This document shows, piece by piece, positions 39,361-50,900 of a stretch of 64,000 nucleotides of DNA. A program made the position numbers and the translations under genes. The first letter of the stretch is position 1. Every line of letters starts with the position of its first letter. This stretch comes from Cololabis saira (Eukaryota; Chordata; Actinopteri; Beloniformes; Belonidae): the NCBI RefSeq assembly GCF_033807715.1, contig NC_084587.1, forward strand, positions 23,088,017 to 23,152,016. The letters run 5' to 3'. The notes under the pieces are model-generated. The model was not told the origin of the DNA and made no database searches. It worked only from the letters and a program-made list of their open reading frames with translations.

Positions 39361-40239
39361 GATTACTATATTTTAACACTTAAAGCTTAAAGGCATGCAA
39401 ATCCAATGTTCAGTGGTCGGTTGAAATCAGAAAATTAAAACTTGGCCAATCCTTTTTGCCATTGGCTCATTTCAGCTCTTTCCAAACACTGCACTTGCAG
39501 GCCTCGGCACCAGCCCAGAAGCCAACCTTATATTCTGATTGATTTACAGCAGTGACATTTTGAAGCACATAAAAACACTTCAACACCTCTGCAAACCTCT
39601 ACACAATCTGTTTTCTCTGTTAATTATTGCGCAGATCTGCAAACTCAGTTGCTAAATATTGAGACATGAGACACAGACAGACAGCTGAGTGCCAGTTTGA
39701 TGAAGGAATAGTGGGAAAGGTTGTGTCAGAAAAGAATACAAGTTTATAATATTGGTCTTGAACAATGTTTAGAGCTGAAAATAATATATTGTATCTTAAA
39801 TGCAAGATTTGAAGGAAGATATATCCATTAACTTCTAAATAAATCTAACTGTTAAGCTTAAGCTCAAAATAAACTGTAAAGAAAATTAGCTTTGAATCTC
39901 TTAGCACTGTAATGACAGACGTGATGTTTGGTATAATATTTGAAAAAATCCCATCGTAGCTGAAAATTGCATCCTGCTTTCAAATCAATTAGCCTCCAGC
40001 TGTTGTCTCTTTGTGTTGCCTCTTATAGGAAACATATTCAATTTAATATTAGCTTATTTATCTTCTTTTATATTTCATGTTTACCTAAATAATGTATCTT
40101 AGAAATAGACTTGCTGAACGTTTTTAAAGTTTATAGCATCAGTGAGTATTTAAAGCAGTAAGAGAGGGAACATTTATGTGCCCTTGGCATTTCTGTCTTT
40201 TATAATATGCTCAATTTTCATGACGTTTTTTTTCGAATG

Positions 40240-40590
40240 CGAGGTTGTTATGACGGCACTCTGAAAAGACGCCATCATTCATATGTGTTCAAAATTATTC
40301 ACAAACTTTATACCAGTTTAAAACATTTGAAACAGTTTGTCAAAGGAGCGGGTATCCCAGCCAAGTCCCTACAAAGTAAAACCGTGCAATTCTCAGAAAA
40401 ACTGCAAAAAACCCCAGAGCTACATCTCAGACTCTACAGGCCTCAGCTGGCATGTTAAATGTTAAAGTTCATGTCAGTACAATTACAAAAAAAAGCCTGC
40501 CCAGAAAGACTGCCTGTTTGGAAGGGTTGCCAGTGAGAAAGCCCATTCTCTGTAAAGAGAACATGGCAGCATAGCTAAGATTTGCAAAAT
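40240..40590 (+). mobile_element. Tc1-like transposon relic (copy B), 5' transposase part
   Basis: The translation contains FKIIHKLYTSLKHLKQFVKG, corresponding to the helix-turn-helix end and linker of Tc1 transposases. Further on are catttgaaacagt, gcatgttaaatgttaaagtt (40452-40471) and gtttggaagggttgcc, all typical of the same family as copy A. The frame breaks repeatedly. The relic stops at 40590 where another repeat begins, and resumes at about 41206. Confidence 0.8.
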
Positions 40591-41205
40591 CAAGTCAAGT
40601 CAAGTTAATTCAGATAGAGAATTTAAAACAACTGCCAGTGGCTAAAGTGCTGCATTAAAAATATGAAAATTAAGAGCACACAATTATCAATAAAACACAA
40701 AATCTTTAGAACAAAAACTAAATTAAAGCAATTAAAATGATGAAGACAAAAAAAAAGAACTGTCATGCAGACTTAAGGCTAAGGAATTTTAAAATGTTTA
40801 AACAAAAGAAAAAAAAAATATTCATGGAACCTGAATTACATGCAGAGGAAGCTGGTTCCATCATTTCAGTACTACAAATGTAAAGGCCTGTTCTCTTTGA
40901 AGCACCACCTTTGACCTGCAATGTGTCAAAAAGAACGAGTCAGCAAATCTTACTGTTCTGGAAGGTAATTATGGTTGTAAGGCATTGGCAGGATACAAAA
41001 CCTCTAGCTCATTAAGTGCTTAATAAGGGATCAATAAATCTTGAAATCAATTCTAAAACACACAGATAGTCATTAAAGATATGCAAAGGGGAACACGCTC
41101 GTATATAGCCCAAGCATTCTGGGTCGGCTGCAGCAGTGAAAAAGAGTGGCTACCACTGACACACAGGATTGAATCTTAAATTGAGTCTTTGACTGAATTG
41201 AGTTC
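40591..41205. repeat. Interspersed repeat interrupting Tc1 copy B
   Basis: Begins with tcaagtcaagtcaagttaat, a start I know from a widespread fish repeat (TCAAGTCAAGTCAATTTTAT type). It continues AT-rich, includes gaagctggttcca and aattctaaaacacacagata, and ends near 41205. No open frame. It replaces the middle of the transposase in copy B, so the junction is not a simple insertion. Confidence 0.6.
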
Positions 41206-41510
41206 TTAAATGATAAAAGTCATTGAGTCGATCATGAACTGCTTTGTAGACTGAAGTAATCTAGATTTAAATCTGATCCCATCTGTCAAATAGCTAAAGC
41301 TGGGCAGAAACAAGGCTGTGCAACAGGAAAATGATGTCGAGCACATCAGCAATTCCACAACTACGTCCACTAACGAACCTGACTGAAATGCCATGAGAGC
41401 TGTGCATAAACAGATGCCTGCAAAATTCAACAAAATGAAGCAACATTGTGAAGAAGAGGGGACCTTAGTGCCTTCACAGCAATGTGAAAGACTGCTAATG
41501 TCGTTCACAT
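41206..41510 (+). mobile_element. Tc1-like transposon relic (copy B), 3' transposase part
   Basis: The order gtcattgagtcgatcatgaa, catctgtcaaatagctaaag, gcaacaggaaaatgatg, agagctgtgcataaacagat and caatgtgaaagactgctaat (41219-41499) follows the catalytic and C-terminal half of the Tc1 transposase gene. The element is degenerate with stops in all frames. Confidence 0.8.
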
Positions 41511-43119
41511 TGTGTATGCGGGAGTGAGAGAAAGGGAACGAGAGCGTGTGTGAGTGTGTGTATTGTGTCTGTCAATGGAAGCCTCATTTTTTGGAAAATC
41601 AAATATTTGTAGGCTGCATTGATTTTGGAACAAACCTCTACACTCTTGTGTGAGCTCAGTCTTCCTGCCAAGTTTGTCTGAGTCTGTCTACACACTCTTC
41701 CTTTCCAAGCTGAAGAGTCACTTTTTTGAACCGCGTTCAGTATGCACTGCAAAAATTGCACTACGTGTCCATTTCTTTCATGTCTCTCTCTGATCACATT
41801 AGCAAACGTTAGACTTGGTGATGTAATTAGTATTAATATAACTTTTGAACAATTTCCAACCACTATCCTATACCTACATTGCTAAGCCTGTTTAAAAATG
41901 CCTTAAAAGTAAAACTTCAATATTCAAGTCTGATGCTTAGAATTGGTCAGGAGTTTTCCTCAACTGCTGGCAACAAGCTAATCCAAGGAGTTGAAACTGA
42001 AAATCAGCAGACTTTTTTCGCCTTGCATTCCTCAAACAAACACCATACTGTATAACTAATCATTTCTTCACTTGAACAAACTCCCAAGTCATCATTTGTA
42101 TTTCAAGAAAGCACAAACAGCTTTTTGATTATTAAAAATCCCCATTAGTTTGCTGGATAAACTCATTTTTCTATGATTTAAAAGTAGAGGATAAGTTTTG
42201 GGAGGTATGGCTTAATGTGTGAGGATTAAAAAAGGAAATGTGCTGCTTTATTGAGACTTTCCACCCTGGAATCTGTCATCTGCAAAGAACATAGAATTGA
42301 ATGAGATGAGACTTAAAACATACATGATCCCTTAGGCTTTCTGTTCTTCTAAATGTTTTTTAGTTTTTTACTATATATTAAAAACCTCAGCTTTGACTTC
42401 AGTAATAAATGTTTATTCAACCCTTTTTTGTCTAATTCTGCATTGTATGTACAGAATACCTAGTGGACACATGGACATATGAACTATACATATTTTCATG
42501 TCATGCTTTCATCTATATTAACTTTTATTTGCATTAATATTACAAAAATACAAATATAATGGGTTAATTCAAATTATTATTATTGTTATTTCCATTCTGA
42601 TCCTAATTTTGATACTCAATATTATGATGTAACATTGAGAAATTTCCAATTATGTGTTCAGATTGTCGGGGCTGGTTAAGTGTAAGGAAATATATAGCTG
42701 TTATGGCAGAATGTGAGCACAACCTCTCCTAGAGTATCCTGTCGAAGCATGTGACATTGTGACGAAAAATCTGGATTTCATTTTTGTCAAAATAAAGACA
42801 GCCATAGTGATAAACAAATACTGAGTCTAGGTGTTTGGCTTAAAATACTGAAAAAAAGATGATGACAATATCTAATTTAAGCTGATCTACTGCAGTAATG
42901 TGTACATGAAAGTGTATATTCGTGATTAGTTTTCCATATCATGACACATACTGTACACATATTAAAAATATAAAAAATATAAAAATCATCTGACCTTGCA
43001 AAATCTTAAAATTTGGTTAATAAAACCTGAGTTGAACAATAACATATGACATATAACTTCATTACTTAGTAAACAGTAAACAGAGTACAACCAATAAACG
43101 TTTCCCTCAGAATAAGGAA
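41511..43119 (-). other. nr3c2: nr3c2 intron 2 segment, nothing recognised
   Basis: AT-rich sequence between Tc1 copies B and C. No coding frame above 122 codons matches anything known to me. Confidence 0.7.
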
Positions 43120-43900
43120 GGTACTCATTAGCCAGTTGCTGCTAGTCAAGTGCATTTGATTAGCTGATCAACAGCAAGTGTGTCTATCTAAATAAAGGAA
43201 AATAATTTCATTGTTAGGTGGTTTGGAGTTTTGTGTGTGTGTTTTAAGACAATGCAAATCAGGAAAGGCAACAGCAATAATCTTAGAAAAGCAACTCTTG
43301 CTGATTATCAACATGGTAAGGGCTATAAGGAAATGTCCAAATTATTCTAAAGTGAAAACATATATATTCACTGCAATACACATTCAAGATAGCAACCCAT
43401 CCTTCAGGACCAGACATCTCGTTGAGGTAAGTGTAACGAAAGGAAAAAAAAACAAACAAAAACCAGCAAAGCCCTACAAACACCTCAAAGCCAGTGTTAA
43501 GCATGGAGGTGGGCGACTGATGATTCAGATGGAATTTGGGGAACGTTCAGTCATTAAGTCAATCATGAAATGCTCCGGCCACCTGCTCCACAGAACAGAT
43601 GGCAAGAAACATGATCATGCAAGAGGACACTGGCCTTAAGCTCACCAGAAAGTATTCAACAGAGTGACTGAAAAAGAAAAGTATCAAGGTGATAAAACAG
43701 CCCAAAGTACAGACCTTAAAATGGACTCAAATGCAAAGAGAATTCTGCATACGCAAATATCTGTAAAAACAGTTATGAACAAATGCAATAATGTGCAGAA
43801 GAGTTGGCCAAAATGTCTCAACTACTACAGTATGTGAAATACTGATAATGTCACACTGAAAACACTTACAGAAAAATATTGCTCTGAAATGAAATTTGAC
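43120..43900 (+). mobile_element. Tc1-like transposon relic (copy C), internally deleted
   Basis: The 5' non-coding part is recognisable (tttgattagctgatcaacag at 43156, then cagcaagtgtg). aggaaaggcaacagcaataa follows, and a frame reading HGKGYKEMSKLF, the first helices of a Tc1 DNA-binding domain, ends in a stop. KHGGGRLMI, the motif before the second catalytic region, lies near 43500. gactgaaaaagaaaagtatc (43664-43683) marks the C-terminal half. Large internal portions are missing compared with a full element of about 1.6 kb. Confidence 0.75.
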
Positions 43901-44490
43901 GTGTTATTGATCTGGGGGTTTTCGTTAGAAAATTGCTTCAACAATTTTCCCTGCCCTCATACATTAAACATTAGAACATAGAAAGTTGTACTTACTTTTT
44001 AAATGCAGATCCTCGACTAATATTTCCTCTTAATTGTCTCCAACTTCAAGCATCTACTTAACTGAGGTCCTACTTTGGGTTAAAAGGCTACAAGGTGACA
44101 GCACCAACTTCACACCTCCTGTTTCTCAGAGCGCGATGTAACAGTTACAAAACTGCAAAAAAATTGTAAAATAACATTAGGAATCTAATTTAGTGACATA
44201 ATCTATTCCATTACCTGAGTTTGTATACTGATTATACAATCATATGTGGGTAATCAAAATCACCCACATGAGAAAGAAACCAACATTTCAGACTTTTCAG
44301 ATTTTATTTGTACTTGAAAGCAGCAAAATAGTCATTTTGGCTGTTACATTAAGATAACTTGGGTTTTAAGGCCATCTAAAAGTTAATGCACCAATGTTTC
44401 TTTCTGAAGTATACACTCTTTTTCTGTATGTTCTTATATTCCACAGTATCTGTGTATTATTTACTCTTTATCATTCAAACAAGTTTTCAG

Positions 44491-45604
44491 GTAGAAACTA
44501 GGGCTGAACGATTAATCACATTTGCGATAATGGCACGTTATCATAAGATGTGATTGTGAAGTCGCAACATGAGCAATTATAGTGTTGTCACATGACGCGA
44601 GACTGAGCGGACGGCATCAACTCTTCATGCACTTTACTCTGTTGCGCAGTAGCCTCTTGCTAGACTGTTTTATAGTCTATGGGGTAGATTGACCAGTCTG
44701 AAACTGAATCAGCTGAAACTCAGTCGAGAAAAGGAAAAGCACAGCCATACTGTAGGATTATTTGGTTATTACAAAAGGAAGATGCAACGTCAGGTGTTCA
44801 GATCTAGCTGCGCTAACGTTGCTACTTCACGGAGTAAAACTGCAAACTTGTTCCAAGTTCCAAGTTATTGGTATTAAAATATTGGTCATTAAGGTGCCCT
44901 AGAAAAGAGGTGCTTAAATGAGTAAAACCACCAGATCTGTTTTAAATGTTTTTTAGCCTTTTGGCGAGTTTACCTGGCTCCTATTTGAAATGGAGCAGGA
45001 GGGATACCTTCTAACACTGAAGTTAGTTTCTGAATCACATTCACAGCAATGCCAAAGAACTGTTGCACCACATTTTAGAGGAACAAGAACAGATTCAGAA
45101 ACCACAATACTTAAAATGCTCAAATAGGATTAAATTAAGTGGGGGACACTTTATTTTATTAACTGATTTGTGAAGATCTTTTATAGTTCAATTTCACTGG
45201 GTTTTCATTGGTCGTACAATTAAATATTTTGTTAATCTGAAAAAAAAGTCATAAAATATGAACTCTTTCAAATTTGTGCTACCTTAATTTATTTATTTAC
45301 CTTTACATCTTTGAGGTAGTAGATCTGTTCGTTTGTGGTGTTGAAGTAATTTGGCTAAAACTTTCTAAAAAAAAAAGCATTAGCAATATTATTATTAGTC
45401 TATATTGTATATAGTGGCAAAATTAAAATATGCAAGACTTAAAACAATGATGCCTAGTCTTTGGAAGAAAATGGTATGCTAAATGTATATAATATTGTCC
45501 ATTAGATTTTATTGAAGAAAAAATGCATATTAAATTGCAATATTGGGGAGAAAAAAAATTTGCAATTATATAATTTTCCAAAATCGTGCAGCCCTAGTAG
45601 AAAG
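44491..45604. mobile_element. hAT-type MITE with 8-bp target duplication
   Basis: The inverted ends are tagggctgaacgatt (44499-44513) and aatcgtgcagcccta (45582-45596), one mismatch in 15. They are flanked by gtagaaac (44491-44498) and gtagaaag (45597-45604), an 8-bp target duplication with one mismatch, which is diagnostic for the hAT superfamily. The 1098-bp interior has no transposase frame, so this is a non-autonomous copy that would have used a transposase supplied in trans. Confidence 0.85.
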
Positions 45605-47499
45605 GCTTAAAACAAACGACTGAAAGGTTTCATCGCTTGGAAAGCCAGAATCACTCGTTATTATCAAAAAAAGGAATGGCAAAATTTCAAAATAGTTCAA
45701 CTAACTTCGTTGGAACATGTTGGAGGCCTGAAAAGAAATCAAATATGTACTGTATATTAATAAATGAAATTAAAAACAAAACATTAAATATCTTGGGTTT
45801 ATACTTTTGCACAAACAATTGAAAGCATGCCAGGTTCTAGGGTTTGTATGTATATAAGGAACAGCAGCGGCCACAAACATAAACAAATACGGAAGTGTGT
45901 TAACACACGTGAACATGCTCTAAACCTCATCAGTGGCACACTCCTTTATGCACCAGAAGCAGCCTAATCTGGTTTTATTCTAGGGTTAACAGATGCTGGA
46001 GGCTGGGTGAGCTGAACCCTGTGAGGACAGATCAGATCAATTATCCAATGTCCTTCAGTGTCTCTCCCGTATCATTACCCATCTCTCGAAATAGATTGAA
46101 GCCATCTTAAAAAAGCAATTCGTTGTCACGCCGTGCTGTGAGACCTCGGTCAACCGGTAATATAAGTTATAGAGTTTGCTCGCAGTTCAGCTGTCCTAAT
46201 AATTGTTACATCATGTTCATGCAAGAGCCTGAATGAGGGACTTGTTCTCATTTCTGTTTCAAGCTCCAACAGCTAAAGAAGACCTGTGATTAGAACTGAG
46301 TCAGTTGCTTCACTGCTTATCCAGCCATAAAACCTGGTAAACACTCTCCAACTGTAAACATTTAATCAAGCCTGGCTTCTAGAAAATACCCAGCTTTGGA
46401 AAAAAGACAATAAATAATTATGAAAAAATGGCAAATCAGTGTGAAACACAATCTGACTGCTATTTGAGAATGCTACAAAGAAATGAATCATAGATAAAAA
46501 AGTCATACAAATATATGAATACGTCCACTAAGCAGCTGTGGTTGTTTACACATGTGCTTCTATGTATTTAGGTCTGTTTGTGTGCACACCTCAAGGGAGC
46601 TACAAGGGAACCAAAACCAAAGGGAGCCACTGATGAGAAATAACTAAATTACACAGCTCGCAGACATTTGTTTAATACCACAAAAGACACCGAAAAGATG
46701 CGTCCAAACTGTGAGATTGTTGGGGGGATATAGTGTTTATACAATTCTGCCTTACCAACTGTGAGCTTGTATTGGACAAATGAGAAACTAATCCTCTGTT
46801 GAATCTGTCAGTCTATACTGTCAAATGTTAACTTGATAGCAGGAAAAGACTATAAGAAGCAGTCTTACACCACGGAGTAATGTACAAAAGTTCACTTCGA
46901 CTGGGTTTGCTTTGATGGATCCTGTCAGCGATACGGTTTTACAAGCTAATGTGAAGTAATTTTTGCTCCTCAGTTGTTTCATAGAGAACATCCACAAGAA
47001 AATTAATTATTCATATCTGTTTAACTGCAGGAAGGTGCTTCATAATGTGAATGTATACACAGCAGCTGGCACCGCAGCTGAGCCTTCAGGCTATCTCCGC
47101 TGAGGCCGCTGCCTCTCCCAGAGCAGCAACATATGTGACGTGCCCTCATTTTCAACACCATTAATCGTTGTGGGGGGGAGAAATGTTATTCACTAAGCTA
47201 AGCATTTGACTCAGCATTTTATCTAGGAAGTCATCTAAGGGCTGTAAATGCGCAGGCTAAAAATCACCCAATCTTAAAGGGGACATACAGTATTAAACAA
47301 AATTACTTTTTTTTATCTGCTTGAAAGCATTTGTGTGTCCAAAGTGACTATAAATTTACAAAAAATGTAATAAAAAAATCTGCAATAAAATGATGGTGTC
47401 ACTTTGTTTGGGGCCACTAAGTCTGAAAATATTCAGTGGGTGATTCAAATTTGGGGGGATACTATTGCATCATAGGGCCAGGGCCAGATACGAGTAGAA
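45605..47499 (-). other. nr3c2: nr3c2 intron 2 segment, nothing recognised
   Basis: AT-rich sequence between two MITEs. No repeat, RNA or coding frame recognised. Confidence 0.65.
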
Positions 47500-47984
47500 T
47501 AAAGGCTCAGTTATGGTTCTGCGTCACACCAACGCAGAGCACACGCCGCAGCCGTGACGCCGTGCTGAACCCTTCAGACTTCTCCGTCTCTCCATTTGGT
47601 CGCGGTGCAGTACCCCCCGCGGCCACTAGTTAGCGATCTTTTTCTGAATGGTTTATCCGACTTTTTCCGGTCACAGTAAATCAAAGAAATAAGGACAACT
47701 ATTGTGCAAAAAACAAAAACAAAAAAAATCACACATAAACGAAGAAAAGAGCCCTGGAAGTTCACTACTGATTCAAACCGGAAACCGGAAATGCTTCGCT
47801 TTCAAACGAACCAATCACAGCCCTCTCGGTCTGCATGTGGTCGGCGTCTCCTCGACGCGTAGTTACAATTTTCAGGAGGTGCACGTCAGAGACGGGGCAG
47901 GTGACGGCGTGTCCTCTGCGTCGATCCAAACCACACGCCGTAGGCACGGCGCCATTTTGACGCAGAAGCATAACTGAGCCTTAA
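47500..47984. mobile_element. PIF/Harbinger-type MITE, CpG-rich, TAA target duplication
   Basis: 23-bp terminal inverted repeats at 47503-47525 (aggctcagttatggttctgc...) and 47959-47981 (...gcataactgagcct) differ at one position. Both sides are flanked by TAA (47500-47502 and 47982-47984), the 3-bp TWA duplication typical of PIF/Harbinger. The 479-bp interior is GC-rich with many intact CpGs and subterminal copies of the ctgcgtc/gacgcag motif. No transposase frame. High end identity and retained CpGs suggest a young insertion. Confidence 0.88.
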
Positions 47985-50900
47985 TGATCATCTTTATCTC
48001 CACAAAACCTAACATCATTATGCATTTAACCCTTAAAAGTTGGTGGTGCGAAGCTGTAACATCGATATCAAAAGAGGCACAGCTAGCAAGAAAGGTGGAT
48101 CGGACTGGACCGGCACTTAAAGCTGAGTGCTATGAACAGACGTCTAGAGACAAGTTAAAGAATGATGCTTTAGTACTGTATTCCTGCAGTAAACATGATA
48201 TCAGGAAATGATGATAGCTTTTGGAAAAAAAGGACACAGTGGTGACCCGATTGAGATGCAAACTGACCAAAAGAGGACAATGATATCATGTTCCTGCAAC
48301 GAAAGGTGTCACAAAATATACTTTGTTCAGTTGTAGCAAAAGTGAAAATGCCAAAGTGACCTTGTCACTTATGTCAGGAAGCTTGTATTAACCAGCGGCT
48401 GAACCCAAACAAGGGACCAAAGAGACAAAATCCCACAGTGTGGACAGGTGCCGAGATACAGTCATTGGCTCTTCTTTGGTTGCAACCAAAACAAAGATTA
48501 GTTCATTGGCCGTCTGGATCACACAGCTATAGTGTCGCTCCATGAACAGTTAAGAAGGAAACATCTAATCTCCTAAACATATATAAACAGAACATTTCTA
48601 AGAATAACCAGCTCACCTCATGTACCACTTGTTCTGACAAGCAGCATCCATTTTTCTCTTTGTCTCATTTAAGCATATTTTACTTCTAGTTCATCTTTGG
48701 CCCAAAGCGCGCATTTGTGCCAAATATGTTTCTGAAAAATTGCGAGAATGGGGAGAACGGCAAACCGATCTTATAATAGGCACATAGCCGTAAAACATTT
48801 TGAGTCATGCATTCACAAGTCTCTTCACAATCTTCCACCACTGTTTTGGAAAAAAGACTCACAAAGGCTTGCTTTAAGTAATGCAAGACAATCGATCTTT
48901 TATCTGTAGCCTGACTCTTACTCCTCTGCGTATTATACAAATATGCATACTGCAAAAATACACACCAGTACAGATGCACTTTTTCAACAGATACTCTTGT
49001 CTCGCTACAGTACCAGACGTTGCCCTTCTTCTGTTTTTGGCACCACTCCGGCGTAGTCGCTTTGGGAAATCCCCACTTCTCAGTGTTCGGCCCTTAATTT
49101 TTGTTGCATGACATGAGAATGCCTTTTTTTTTGTTCATGTGGGGGAAAAATTGCCACGTTGTCAGTAGAACGTCTTTGATACACGATACGAGAGGTAACT
49201 AATGCCAGGATCAAATATTAAACATGAGATACGTATTCATTTTTAGTTTAAGATACCTGCGACTCGGCAGACTGTGAAGCAGTAGTGGGACTATTCCTTA
49301 CTACCAATGTAAGGAATTTGTCCACCTTCGTGATGTTGTTGAAGTTCCCTATTTTTATCCCTGTTCTTGGCCAGAAACCATGGACTGCTAAGAGTTTCAA
49401 CTTGATCCATTATTTAAGGTGAGGTGGTATTACATGAATAGTTTCAAGGAAAGACAATAGAAGCATATGTTTGAGATTAACCAAACAATATCGATGTTAA
49501 TGGAGCACTGGTTTACAATCCCAGATAGGTCAATACATTATGCCCTGTCACCATTTTTTTTTTTTTTATGTAGCGTTCATATTTGTAGCCTGGCATGTAA
49601 AGTTAGACGATTAAACTGTGATTTTAGACATTACTGTACATACGTTATATTGAGTTGTATGCTAGTTATGTTTTTTTTTGTCCTGGCTGAGAAAGAAATG
49701 AAAAATCTAAAAAGCCACCTTCTGTCTACTGAAGTATTGGACTAAAGCAAAAAATTAAAACTTTTGAATCACACACAAATAATCTTCAGTGTTATTTTAA
49801 AGGTAAAAAAGATTAAAGTAATGAAGCCATGCAAATTTTTTTTCTTTTTTTTCCATTGGTGTGCAAACAGAATTGGGGAAGCTACAAGCAAGATTAGATC
49901 AATTAGAGAAATCGATTCTGTTGTTCGGAACTGGCTTGTGCAGTGACAGTGGAAAGAATCTGTGGAGAGTGTATAAGCTTCATTATGTGGAGATAATTGG
50001 CTTCAATGGGTGCACCTGTGAAGGTGTGGAAATAGTGCCTGAATACCGAGGCTTTCAGAGAACCACCACTCTTACTGCTCCAACTAAACTGCAGTAGATC
50101 CACCTAAGCTGTGTTCACACTGCATATCTGTATCCGATCGTATCCAGATAGACTTTTTGACAATCTGAACAGCCAAAAACAACATGAAATGTGTTTTTTT
50201 TGTATCAAATCAGATTCAAAACACATACCGACATGGATTAAAATGTGATTCCACTTTTGATAACAGTCAGACTTGCTCAAATGCATCTTTATCTGAAGGG
50301 TCTGGTTGCTCAAATAAGATTTTAAAAAGTCTCTTGCGACATTCGCAACACGACACTAACGGAGATTACACCCTCCAGAGTGAAGTTATTCCTCCATTAG
50401 CCAGCCTAAGCGTGTCTAGATTTTCAACGTCCATCAGGTGTTGTCAAGGACATGCACAAGAACAGAGTCTGATCATAAACATACTGCTCTCAATTTCCCT
50501 ATAACTATGTAGCGCATTAGAGATATGTAGAGTGCATGACATTTGGTCTGATTAAAGGTCAGTATATGATTAAATGCATACTTACGGTAAAAGGAAAAAT
50601 TGGATAACGCAAATCTTAAGGGGTGCCTGACATCTGCAAACCTTTTATCATGATATTTTTGAATAAATATGTTCATAAATATGTATAAATATCATACATT
50701 TTTTATTAACCTGCTTTTTCTTTGGGAAAACTGTGGTTTTGTCTACGCAGCTCTGCTGTGCATGACGCTGTTCTTCAGTACTGAGTCTGGAGTTGGTCGT
50801 TGGCTGCATCTACACTAGTGTGGTTTCATGTCGAAACACGTTTTAAAACAAAACCAATGCGTGTTAACATTTCAACACTGTGGCAGGAAAGCTCTCCGCC

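Noticed and set aside
49861..50097. 78-codon open frame as a small gene
   Set aside because: No recognisable domain, length within chance expectation, no supporting splice or promoter signal.
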